Part shown: positions 57,427 to 64,000 of the stretch, one piece after another | Numbering within the stretch: position 1 is the first letter of the stretch | How the letters are laid out: the number at the start of each line of letters is the position of its first letter | Source: Synechococcales cyanobacterium CNB | GTDB lineage: Bacteria > Planctomycetota > Phycisphaerae > Phycisphaerales > UBA1924 | Length of the DNA: 64,000 nucleotides | Direction: 5' to 3' | Assembly (NCBI GenBank): GCA_030263455.1 | Contig: SZOZ01000005.1 | Span: 62,001 to 126,000, forward strand | Notes under the pieces: generated by a model | Seen by the model: the letters and a program-made list of their open reading frames with translations, nothing else | What the model was told of the DNA's origin: nothing | The model's database searches: none | Made by a program: the position numbers and the translations under genes

Positions 57427-58392
57427 ATGCCGACGATGCTGCCCGATCCGCGTCAGTACCCCCGGTTCGCCGGCGTGGCGACGTTCTGCCGCTACCCGCT
57501 GCTGGAATGGGTCGCGCCCGAGCATCGTCCGGTGGACTGGGCGATCTACGGCGTGCCGTTCGATGGGGGCGTGACGTTCCGGCCCGGCGCGCGGTTCGGG
57601 CCACGGGCGGTGCGGGACGCCTCGCAGTACGTCAAGCGGTACTCGATGGAGCACGGGCTGGATCTGTGCGAGGAGCTGAGCCTTGCGGACGCGGGGGATG
57701 CGCCGGTGCAGCCGTACTCCTGCCGCGCGACGGCAGAGGCGGCGACGGCGTTCGCACGCGGGCTGGGCGAGCCGTCGCACACGCGGCTGTTCGCGGTTGG
57801 TGGCGATCACTCCATTGCTTACGCAAACGTGCGGGCGACGTGGGAGCGGCGCGGCTCGCCGAAGGGCGGTCTGGCACTCGTGCACTTCGACGCGCACTTC
57901 GACACCGTGGACCAGGTATGGGGCGAGCGGTGGGGGCATGCCTCGCCGTTCATCCGGGCGGTTGAGGAGGGGATGATCGACCCGAAGCGGATGATCTCGG
58001 TCGGCATCCGCGGGCCGCTGAACACGTGCGAGGACGCCGAGTATGCCCCGAAGCACGGCGTTCGGATCGTGACCTGCAACGAGTGGCGACGGAGCGGGAA
58101 CGGCGTGCTCGAACGGTTCGTCGCGGAACTGGGCGGAGCGGAGGCGTACCTGAGTTTCGATGTGGACTGCTGCGATCCCGCCTTCGCGCCCGGCACGGGG
58201 ACGCACGCGATCGGCGGCTTCGCGTCGCACGAGGCGCTCGGGGCGATCCGTTCGCTGCGGGGGCTGAACGTGGTGGGGGCGGACGTGGTGGAAGTGCTGC
58301 CCGACCGTGACGTGGCGGAGATCACCGCGCTGTTGGCCGGGACGGTGATCTTCGAGGTGCTGTGCCTCGACGCGGTGCGTCGCCGGAAGTAG
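57427..58392 (+). CDS. Ureohydrolase (agmatinase/arginase family)
   Basis: A 321-residue di-manganese ureohydrolase. The metal-ligand motifs are complete: GGDHS (His128), DAHFD (Asp155, His157, Asp159) and DVDCCDP (Asp245, Asp247, Asp250), with PAFAPGTGT following as in agmatinases. It hydrolyses a guanidine to an amine and urea. Annotation by family would be agmatinase, but no arginine decarboxylase is in the window, whereas it is the last gene of a cluster for succinylated arginine. It could supply the step of the missing succinylarginine dihydrolase (AstB) by releasing urea. A GAGGAG site precedes the ATG. Its 3' end overlaps the convergent zincin gene by 71 bases. Confidence 0.9.
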   Translation: MPTMLPDPRQYPRFAGVATFCRYPLLEWVAPEHRPVDWAIYGVPFDGGVTFRPGARFGPRAVRDASQYVKRYSMEHGLDLCEELSLADAGDAPVQPYSCRATAEAATAFARGLGEPSHTRLFAVGGDHSIAYANVRATWERRGSPKGGLALVHFDAHFDTVDQVWGERWGHASPFIRAVEEGMIDPKRMISVGIRGPLNTCEDAEYAPKHGVRIVTCNEWRRSGNGVLERFVAELGGAEAYLSFDVDCCDPAFAPGTGTHAIGGFASHEALGAIRSLRGLNVVGADVVEVLPDRDVAEITALLAGTVIFEVLCLDAVRRRK

Positions 58393-58822
58393 CGACTTTG
58401 TGCGGCGGCTTGTGGCGGGGTTCGGCGTAGGGCAGCAGTTCGGCGGGGAGCGCGCGCAGACCGCGCCGGCGGGCCTTCATCACGGCGTAATGCAACGAGT
58501 CGTGGACGCGGTGGCGCACGCGGTCGGTGACGTTGAGGCCGAGCGCCCCCATTTGGGCGAGGGAAAAGGCCCAGGCGTGGTACTCCTCGAGGCATCGGGG
58601 CTTGTAGCGGTGGAAGCCGATGGCGTGGTGGCCGATCTCGTGGAGGAAGATGGCGGCCGAGACCGGGCCGCGTGGCCGCGGGGACTCGATGAGTCGGCGC
58701 GTTTCGCCGTTGGCGTAGGAGACCTCCCACGCGAGGCCGGTCATGTCGTTGCGCCAGCGCCGGACACGAACGCCGTAGCGGTCGAGCATCGCGCGTGTCA
58801 TGGCGTCGTAGCGGTCTTGCAT
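58322..58822 (-). CDS. Small zincin-like HEXXH protein, unknown
   Basis: A 166-residue protein with a putative gluzincin-type site HEIGHHAIGFH (His61, Glu62, His65) and, 14 residues on, a Glu pair in CLEEYHAW that could be the third ligand, the arrangement of small HExxH-containing proteins of the ImmA/IrrE type. The N-terminal 50 residues are basic with an aromatic strand (GLAWEVSYANGETRRL). No family is recognised. The ATG at 58822 lacks a Shine-Dalgarno, so the start is uncertain. The last 24 codons are antisense to the end of the ureohydrolase gene, an unusually long convergent overlap, and this end is low-complexity (Arg/Pro-rich), so the true C-terminus may be unimportant. Confidence 0.6.
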   Translation of the reverse strand: MQDRYDAMTRAMLDRYGVRVRRWRNDMTGLAWEVSYANGETRRLIESPRPRGPVSAAIFLHEIGHHAIGFHRYKPRCLEEYHAWAFSLAQMGALGLNVTDRVRHRVHDSLHYAVMKARRRGLRALPAELLPYAEPRHKPPHKVATSGDAPRRGTAPRRSPSRPTAR

Positions 58823-58929
58823 GGAGGGGCCGGACGGCGGCCTGCGCCGCAGGCCGGAGCATGGCGGTCGTGCAGTGCGCGGTCCCGGAGGCGGGCGCAC
58901 GCGGCGTGGTGAGATGAGATCCCAGAGCG

Positions 58930-59880
58930 TCAGCACGGCGACGCTCCGTGGCAGGATGCGAGCGTCGCTCCTCGCTCGATGCGGTGGCCGCGTGCGAAGT
59001 CCGTCCATGGCATGGCGCGTCCGCCCGCTGGTTGAACGGTGAGCAGGCGAAGCGCGGTTCCGCCGCCGCAGGCGACGATGCCTTGCTCGGGATTCGTGAT
59101 CGTGCCCACGGCGGATTGTTGGGTTTCCGTAGAGAGAGGTTCAACACGAAGGAGCCTGAGCGATCGACCGCCGAGCGTGGCTGTGACGCCGGGCCAGGGG
59201 GTCAGGCCGTGGATGCGCCGGCGGCAGGCCTCGGCGGGCTGGGCGAAGTCCACCCAGCCGTCGGCCTTCGAAAGCTTCGGCGCGAGCGTGACGAGGGTTT
59301 CATCCTGCGAGCGTGGCGCGAGCGTGCCCCCGGCGTGCGCGCGCAAGACGGATTCCACCAGGGCCGGACCGTCGGTGGCGAGGAGGTCGTGCAGTTCGCC
59401 GGCGGTCAGGGCGGGGTCGAGCGGGCGGCCCGACTGGGCGAGGATGTCGCCGGCGTCCATGCGATCGGCGAGCGTGATGACGGAGTTCCCGGTCTGGGCA
59501 TCGCCGGCGAGGATGGCGGCATTGATGGGCGCCGCGCCGCGCCACCGAGGGAGGAGCGAAGCGTGCAGGTTGATGGCGAAGCGCCCTTCGAGCAAGGCAC
59601 GCCCGAGTTTCTGTCCGAAGGCGATGACGACCCAGGCGTCTGCGTGGAAGGCGCGAATCCGCGAGCACACGGAAGGCTCGTTGACGTGCCCTGGCTTCAG
59701 CAGCGGCACACCCTGGGCGTGCTCCGCGGCCCACGCGCCGATCGGCGTCGGGGTGAGTCGACCGCCGCGCCCGGCGGGGCGATCGGGCTGCGTGACGATG
59801 CACCGCACGCGGTGATGCGTGGCGAGGTGTTCGAGCGTCGGCAGGCCGAACGCGCCGGAGCCGAAGAAGACGAGGTCCAT
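58930..59880 (-). CDS. fmt: Methionyl-tRNA formyltransferase
   Basis: A 316-residue Fmt, formylating initiator Met-tRNA with 10-formyltetrahydrofolate. The start DLVFFGSGAFGLPTL, the formyl-transfer motif INLHASLLPRWRGAAPI with the catalytic His and neighbouring Asn, the ADRMDAGDI segment and the C-terminal OB-like domain are present. It follows def with 24 bases between stop and chosen start; an ATG seven codons earlier (59901) is possible but makes an unusual N-terminus. def-fmt pairing is widespread because Fmt and Def act on the same N-formyl group. Confidence 0.94.
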   Translation of the reverse strand: MDLVFFGSGAFGLPTLEHLATHHRVRCIVTQPDRPAGRGGRLTPTPIGAWAAEHAQGVPLLKPGHVNEPSVCSRIRAFHADAWVVIAFGQKLGRALLEGRFAINLHASLLPRWRGAAPINAAILAGDAQTGNSVITLADRMDAGDILAQSGRPLDPALTAGELHDLLATDGPALVESVLRAHAGGTLAPRSQDETLVTLAPKLSKADGWVDFAQPAEACRRRIHGLTPWPGVTATLGGRSLRLLRVEPLSTETQQSAVGTITNPEQGIVACGGGTALRLLTVQPAGGRAMPWTDFARGHRIERGATLASCHGASPC

Positions 59881-59904
59881 CCGCGGGCAGGATAGTGCCA
59901 TTCG

Positions 59905-60453
59905 TCAGGCGCGCTCGAGTTCTCGGATGAGGCGACGATTGCGGATGCGGTCCATCTGGGCCATGCGGTCAAGGATGAGGATGCCGTCGAGGTGGTCGCA
60001 CTCGTGCTGCCAGCAGCGGGCGAGGAGGCCTTGGGCGGTTCTGGTGAAGGGTCGGCCTTCGAGGTCGAGCGCGGAGATGGTGATGATGGGAGGGCGGAGT
60101 ACACGGCCGACGACGTCCGGGATGCTCAGGCAGCCTTCATCGGCCGGCTCGACCGGGCCGGACGGGTTGGACAGGACCGGATTCACATAGACGGTCGGCT
60201 GTGGCGTCGCGCCGGCCGGGTCGGAGTCCGGGCTTCGGCCATCCAGCGCGGGAACATGGCAGACGAACAACCGCCACGGCAGCCCGACCTGGGGCGCGGC
60301 TAGGCCGATGCCCTCGGCGAGGCGCATGAGCTCGATCATCCGCGACGCGACGCGACGAACCTCGTCGGTTATGTCCACGATCGGCTCGGCCTTGGCGCGG
60401 AGCGAGGGGTCGGGGTAGTGCAGGATGTCCAGCGAGGCGGGATCGACCGTCAT
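59905..60453 (-). CDS. def: Peptide deformylase
   Basis: A 182-residue Def, removing the N-formyl group from nascent chains. The three motifs are GIGLAAPQVG (48-57), EGCLSIP with its metal-binding cysteine, and QHECDHLDG with the two histidine ligands and catalytic glutamate. The start ILHYPDPSLR is typical. Length is normal. The gene is divergent from the TPR protein (133-base gap), and fmt lies immediately downstream. Confidence 0.96.
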   Translation of the reverse strand: MTVDPASLDILHYPDPSLRAKAEPIVDITDEVRRVASRMIELMRLAEGIGLAAPQVGLPWRLFVCHVPALDGRSPDSDPAGATPQPTVYVNPVLSNPSGPVEPADEGCLSIPDVVGRVLRPPIITISALDLEGRPFTRTAQGLLARCWQHECDHLDGILILDRMAQMDRIRNRRLIRELERA

Positions 60454-60505
60454 TGGGCGATCGTATGAGGGGAGGGCGTCGGCTGGCGGGAGCGGGGCGG
60501 TTCGC

Positions 60506-60511
60506 TACAAT
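60506..60511 (+). promoter_or_regulatory. TACAAT -10-like box upstream of the TPR protein
   Basis: TACAAT, a near-consensus -10, lies 75 bases before the GTG at 60587 in the divergent gap with def. No convincing -35 is seen. Confidence 0.35.
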
Positions 60512-60586
60512 CGCTCCGCCCGGGTCGGCTCGGCGGGTGGTCGGCGACGGTTCGGGACGCAAGGCAGCATGATCGGGGACTGAAGC

Positions 60587-62110
60587 GTGGCGTTGTTCCG
60601 CAAGAAGGGACGAGATGAGGCCGGAGAACCGGCTTCGGAGGGCGGCGCACCGGCCGCGACGGAGGGCAACGGCGAGGCGCCCGTTTACTCGCCCGAGAAG
60701 GCGGCGAGGTTCTTCGAGCACGCCAAGACGGTGGCGGAAACGGGCAACCACGAGTACGCCATGCAGCTGTGGCTCAGCGGGCTTCGGCAGGACCCGACGA
60801 GCATGGAGGCCATGGAAGCGTTCTTTCGCAGCGCGGGGATCGTGGCCGGCGGCGACAAGCCCGCGAAATCCGGCCGAGAAGCCGCCAAAGCAGTGGAGGG
60901 CCGGGGTCCGGTCGAGCGGTACCTCCAGGCGTTGCTGGCGTGGGGCTTGAACCCGATGGACGCCGCTGCGGCGGTGCGTGCGGTGGAGGCCGCAGTCAAA
61001 CTGGACCTCGGTGAGCAGGCGTACTGGATGGGGGAGCGGGCGCTGGCGATCGCCCAGCGCGACAAGAAGCCTCGGAAGGATCTGCTCGTCAAACTGATGG
61101 AATCGCTCGCGGCCGTGCAGGCGTATCCGCTCGCGGTCAAGGCGGGCGAAGCGGCCAAGCAACTCGACCCGAGCGACGGCGAACTGGCGGCGCGCGTCCG
61201 CAACATGTCGGCGGCGGAAACGATGACGCGAGGAGGGTTCGACGAAACGGGGCAGGCCGGTGGCTTCCGCAAGAACGTCAAGGATATCGAGAAGCAGCGG
61301 CTGATGGAGGACGCCGACCGCGTCTCGAAGACGGAAGAGACGATCGACCGGCTGATCGAGGCGGCTGAAGCGGACTACGCCCGTCGGCCGGAGGACATGT
61401 ACGTCGTGCAGACGCTGACGAAGAGGCTGCTCGAACGCGGCCGCGACGAGGACGAGCAGCGCGCCCTGCGCCTGCTGATGAAGGCGTACGAGGAAACCAG
61501 GAGTTTCCGGTTCCGCCAGGAAGCGGGAAGGATTCAGGTCCGGCGTGCGCGACGGGCGCTTGTGAAATACCGGGATGCCGCCGAGGCGAACCCCAACGAT
61601 CCCGAGGCGAGGGCGAGGTATGAGGAGGCGGAGCGGAAGTTCCTGGAGATGGAAGTCACGGAACTCCTGGCGGCTGTCGAGGCGTATCCGACGGACCTGT
61701 CGCTGAAATACGAGCTTGGCAAGCGGCATTTCGCGCTGAAGGACTACGAGAAGGCGATCCCGCTGCTGCAGGAGGCGAAGGGCGATCCCCGGTTCCGCGC
61801 GCACGCGCTGGGGCAACTCGGGCACGCCTTCCAGGCGATCGACTTCGTGGACGAGGCGATCACGACGTTCCGGCAGGCGATCGAGGCGCACCGCTCGACC
61901 TCGGACGAGACAGGCATGGAACTGCGGTACGGGCTGATGGCCGCGCTGCAGGCGAAGGCCGAGCACGAGCGCGACCTCGTGGCCGCCGAGGAGGCCGAGA
62001 AACTGGCGTCCGCGATCGCGATCGAGCAGTTCGGGTATCGCGACGTTCGCCAGCGGCGCGAGCAGTTGAAGAAACTGGTGGTCGAACTGCGGCAGGGCGC
62101 GGGGGCGTAG
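60587..62110 (+). CDS. Cytoplasmic TPR-repeat protein, unknown
   Basis: A 507-residue helical protein without signal peptide or membrane segment. There are TPR-like repeats throughout (FFEHAKTVAETGNHEYAMQLWLSGLRQDP at 42-70; KYELGKRHFALKDYEKAIPLLQEAK; QLGHAFQAIDFVDEAITTFRQAI), separated by charged helical linkers. The N-terminal 30 residues are Gly/Ala/Glu-rich. Function is unknown; TPRs suggest a scaffold. GTG start with only a weak GGGGA before it. The kdsB gene follows six bases after the stop, so the two are probably co-transcribed, though no link is obvious. Confidence 0.8.
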   Translation: MALFRKKGRDEAGEPASEGGAPAATEGNGEAPVYSPEKAARFFEHAKTVAETGNHEYAMQLWLSGLRQDPTSMEAMEAFFRSAGIVAGGDKPAKSGREAAKAVEGRGPVERYLQALLAWGLNPMDAAAAVRAVEAAVKLDLGEQAYWMGERALAIAQRDKKPRKDLLVKLMESLAAVQAYPLAVKAGEAAKQLDPSDGELAARVRNMSAAETMTRGGFDETGQAGGFRKNVKDIEKQRLMEDADRVSKTEETIDRLIEAAEADYARRPEDMYVVQTLTKRLLERGRDEDEQRALRLLMKAYEETRSFRFRQEAGRIQVRRARRALVKYRDAAEANPNDPEARARYEEAERKFLEMEVTELLAAVEAYPTDLSLKYELGKRHFALKDYEKAIPLLQEAKGDPRFRAHALGQLGHAFQAIDFVDEAITTFRQAIEAHRSTSDETGMELRYGLMAALQAKAEHERDLVAAEEAEKLASAIAIEQFGYRDVRQRREQLKKLVVELRQGAGA

Positions 62111-62116
62111 CGAACG

Positions 62117-62908
62117 ATGGCACAGGGACCGGCCGGATCGTCGTCGTCGGTCGGCGGCGCGGTCGCCATCATTCCGGCGCGGATGGGATCGGTTCGATTC
62201 CCCGGCAAGGTGATCGCGGACGCGACGGGCAGGCCGCTGATTCAGCACGTCTACGAGGCGGCGCAGGCGGCACGGTCCGTTGTGCGAACCGTCGTGGCGA
62301 CGGACGACGCGCGTGTGCTCGCGGCGGTTCAGGGGTTCGGCGGCGAGGCGGTGATGACGGGCGAGCACCCGAACGGCACGAGCCGTCTGGCGGAAGCGGC
62401 GGCGACTCTCGGGCTGGAGTCGGATCGCGTGATCGTCAACGTCCAGGGCGACGAACCGGAGATCGAGCCGCGATTGATCGACCTGAGTGTGCAGGCCCTC
62501 GTCGAGACGGGCGCGGAGGCGGCGACGGCGGCGTGCCCGTTCGGCCCGGACGAGCAGCACGACGATCCCAATGTCGTGAAGGTCGTGCTTGACGGGCGGG
62601 GAATGGCCTTGTACTTCTCGCGCGCGCCGATTCCGCACCGCCGCGACGATGACGATGGCCCGTGCGCACGCCCGCTGCGGCACGTCGGGTTGTATGTCTA
62701 TCGGCGCACGTTCCTGGAGGACTATCTGCGGCTGCCCGCGACGCCGCTGGAAATGACGGAGAAACTCGAACAACTGCGGATTCTCGAGCACGGTCGGCGA
62801 ATCGCGGTGGCGGTCGCTGCCGGTGTCAGCCGGGGGATCGACACGCCGGAGCAATACGCCGCGTTCGTGGAGCGGTGGAGGGCGGGCGGGCGCGGCAGGG
62901 CGGAGTAG
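62117..62908 (+). CDS. kdsB: 3-deoxy-manno-octulosonate (Kdo) cytidylyltransferase
   Basis: A 263-residue CMP-Kdo synthetase, activating Kdo with CTP for transfer to lipid A. Motifs are AIIPARMGSVRFPGK (17-31), the ATDDARVLAA strand, NVQGDEPEIEP and the LRHVGLYVYRRTFL segment, then TEKLEQLRILEHG. A 12-residue Ser/Gly-rich N-terminus is extra. Its presence implies Kdo-containing lipopolysaccharide and hence an outer membrane. It is tightly linked to the TPR gene, and its TAG stop overlaps the -10 box of the next gene. Confidence 0.95.
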   Translation: MAQGPAGSSSSVGGAVAIIPARMGSVRFPGKVIADATGRPLIQHVYEAAQAARSVVRTVVATDDARVLAAVQGFGGEAVMTGEHPNGTSRLAEAAATLGLESDRVIVNVQGDEPEIEPRLIDLSVQALVETGAEAATAACPFGPDEQHDDPNVVKVVLDGRGMALYFSRAPIPHRRDDDDGPCARPLRHVGLYVYRRTFLEDYLRLPATPLEMTEKLEQLRILEHGRRIAVAVAAGVSRGIDTPEQYAAFVERWRAGGRGRAE

Positions 62909-62911
62909 ACT
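62906..62911 (+). promoter_or_regulatory. TAGACT -10-like box overlapping the kdsB stop
   Basis: The hexamer begins with the TAG stop of kdsB and ends six bases before the GTG of adenine deaminase, which lacks a ribosome site at this distance. It is the third case in the window of a stop codon that doubles as the start of a -10 box. Confidence 0.35.
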
Positions 62912-62917
62912 GCGGGC

Positions 62918-64000
62918 GTGACGGCCGACACGCACACGATGGTCGAACGGACGGACCCGCGGCTGCTGGCGGTCGCGCGGGGCGACGCGCCGGCCGACCT
63001 GCTCATCAGCGGCGCTTCGGTCGTCAATACGTTCACCTGCGAGATCGAGCGGGCTGACGTGGCAGTCTTCGGCGGGCGGGTTGCGGCGGTGGGGGAGCCG
63101 CGCGAGGCGAAAGAGACAATCCACGCGCGCGGGGCGTTTGTCACACCGGGGTTGATCGACGCGCACATGCACGTCGAGTCCACGATGCTCATGCCGCGGG
63201 AGTTCGTGCGCGTCGTGCTGCCGCACGGGACCACTGGGGCGGTTCTGGACCCGCACGAGATCGCAAACGTGCTCGGGACGCCCGGCATCCGGCTGCTGAT
63301 GGACGACGCGGCAGGGATGCCGATGGAGCTGATGTGGTGTGTGTCCTCGTGCGTTCCCGCCTCGCACCTGGAGACGAGCGGGGCGAGCCTCGGCGTGGGT
63401 GATCTTGAGCCTCTGTTCGACGATCCCCGCGTCGTCGCGCTCGCGGAGATGATGAACTTTCCCGGCGTCGTGAGGGGCGTTCCCGAGGTGCTGGCCAAGG
63501 TCGCGATCGGGCTGCGGCGGCGCATCGTGGACGGGCACGCTCCGGGGCTGCGCGGAGCGGGGTTGCAGGCCTACGTCGCGGCCGGGATCACCTCCGACCA
63601 CGAGTGCACAACCGCCGAGGAAGCGAGCGAGAAGGTCCGGCTCGGGATGACCGTCTACATCCGCGAGGGGAGCGCGGCCCGGAACCTGGAGGCGTTGCTG
63701 TCTGCCGTGATGCCGACGAACCGGCATCGGTTCTGCTTCTGCACCGACGATCGCCACCCCGCGGACCTTGTGGACGAGGGACACATCGACCACGTCGTTC
63801 GCCGGGCGGTCGCGCTCGGGCTGGACCCGGCGGTTGCCGTGGCGATGGCGTCGCTCCATCCCGCTCGTCATTACGGCAAGCGAGACCTGGGCGCGGTTGC
63901 GCCCGGTTACGCGGCCGACCTGCTCGTGCTGGATGATCTGCGCGAGTTTCGGCCTCGGCTCGTGCTGTTCCGTGGGCGCATGGTTGCGCACGAAGGGCGG
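62918..64000 (+). CDS. ade: Adenine deaminase, 5' part (runs off the window)
   Basis: The first 361 codons of an amidohydrolase of the Ade/YicP type, converting adenine to hypoxanthine in purine salvage. The metal site starts with GLIDAHMHVESTM; TGAVLDPHEIANVLG, then ITSDHE and the CTDDRHPADL segment with further ligands, are characteristic of bacterial adenine deaminases. The reading frame stays open to the last base, so the C-terminal third is missing only because the window ends. GTG start (62918) is chosen; an in-frame ATG seven codons later (62939) would also serve. Confidence 0.9.
   Translation, partial: MTADTHTMVERTDPRLLAVARGDAPADLLISGASVVNTFTCEIERADVAVFGGRVAAVGEPREAKETIHARGAFVTPGLIDAHMHVESTMLMPREFVRVVLPHGTTGAVLDPHEIANVLGTPGIRLLMDDAAGMPMELMWCVSSCVPASHLETSGASLGVGDLEPLFDDPRVVALAEMMNFPGVVRGVPEVLAKVAIGLRRRIVDGHAPGLRGAGLQAYVAAGITSDHECTTAEEASEKVRLGMTVYIREGSAARNLEALLSAVMPTNRHRFCFCTDDRHPADLVDEGHIDHVVRRAVALGLDPAVAVAMASLHPARHYGKRDLGAVAPGYAADLLVLDDLREFRPRLVLFRGRMVAHEGR

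Noticed and set aside
57427-58392. Plain agmatinase for putrescine synthesis as the sole reading
   Set aside because: The family fits, but with no arginine decarboxylase nearby and the gene placed at the end of the astA-astD cluster, a fixed agmatinase name would claim too much.
60137-63991. Long minus-strand open frame spanning def, TPR protein, kdsB and ade
   Set aside because: The same GC effect: composition is Arg-rich without motifs, and the plus-strand genes it covers have intact catalytic signatures.
1-64000. tRNA and rRNA genes
   Set aside because: No T-arm pattern with a matching acceptor stem was seen in any intergenic gap; TTCGAAT matches (for example near 49960) lie inside coding genes.
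1-64000. CRISPR array or cas-type cluster
   Set aside because: No set of regularly spaced direct repeats and no Cas-like protein. The DinG-like helicase is in a housekeeping context, so it is not a type IV effector helicase.

Overview
The window is GC-rich throughout (by eye close to 70%), densely packed and bacterial. Its gene content suggests a member of the Planctomycetota, most likely the Phycisphaerae. Supporting features are a Kdo activation enzyme (kdsB, so probably a diderm with LPS-type lipid), a secretin with pseudopilins, a response regulator with an N-terminal HTH, many TPR/HEAT secreted proteins, frequent GTG/TTG starts and -10 boxes of the TAGACT/TAAACT type. The taxonomic call is an inference. 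No tRNA, rRNA, CRISPR array, phage or insertion sequence was seen.

Layout. 72-4470: YjbQ-like protein, membrane protein, LemA, an HtpX-like M48 protease and another membrane protein. 4513-11901: folE2, then the cell-wall elongation pair mrdA/rodA, rsmG and a DinG-like helicase, with overlapping or abutting genes. 11988-18135: phosphohexomutase, an unrecognised membrane P-loop ATPase, a divergent HTH-receiver regulator and a secreted HEAT-like protein. 18493-24673: a type II secretion/type IV pilus-like cluster (two GspG-like and one GspH-like pseudopilins, two small membrane proteins, secretin, TPR lipoprotein). 24722-28901: recJ, cobalamin adenosyltransferase, a SpoIIE-type phosphatase and MazG. 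29011-29994: rpsL-rpsG. 30037-31733: a restriction-modification pair whose XhoI/PaeR7I-type endonuclease gene is broken while the methyltransferase is intact. 31894-44815: mostly housekeeping genes (ThiF/MoeB, lspA coupled to a DksA-like protein, accA, proC, htpX, DUF58, prolyl oligopeptidase). 45232-50291: ndk, csrA, NifU domain protein, lipoprotein and a third M48 protease. 51834-58392: an arginine-succinylation cluster. 58322-64000: a small zincin, fmt-def, TPR protein, kdsB and the first part of adenine deaminase.

How the genes work together. The best candidate for something undescribed is 51834-58392: M20 amidohydrolase, class III aminotransferase, astA, astD and a ureohydrolase in one direction. 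astA and astD point to the arginine succinyltransferase pathway. The usual astB and astE are absent here, and their slots are filled by a ureohydrolase and an M20 peptidase. This suggests a variant route that releases urea from succinylarginine. The rest of the window is largely core metabolism and envelope biogenesis, with two regulatory themes: -10 boxes placed so close to start codons that several mRNAs should be leaderless, and stop codons that double as the first bases of the next promoter.
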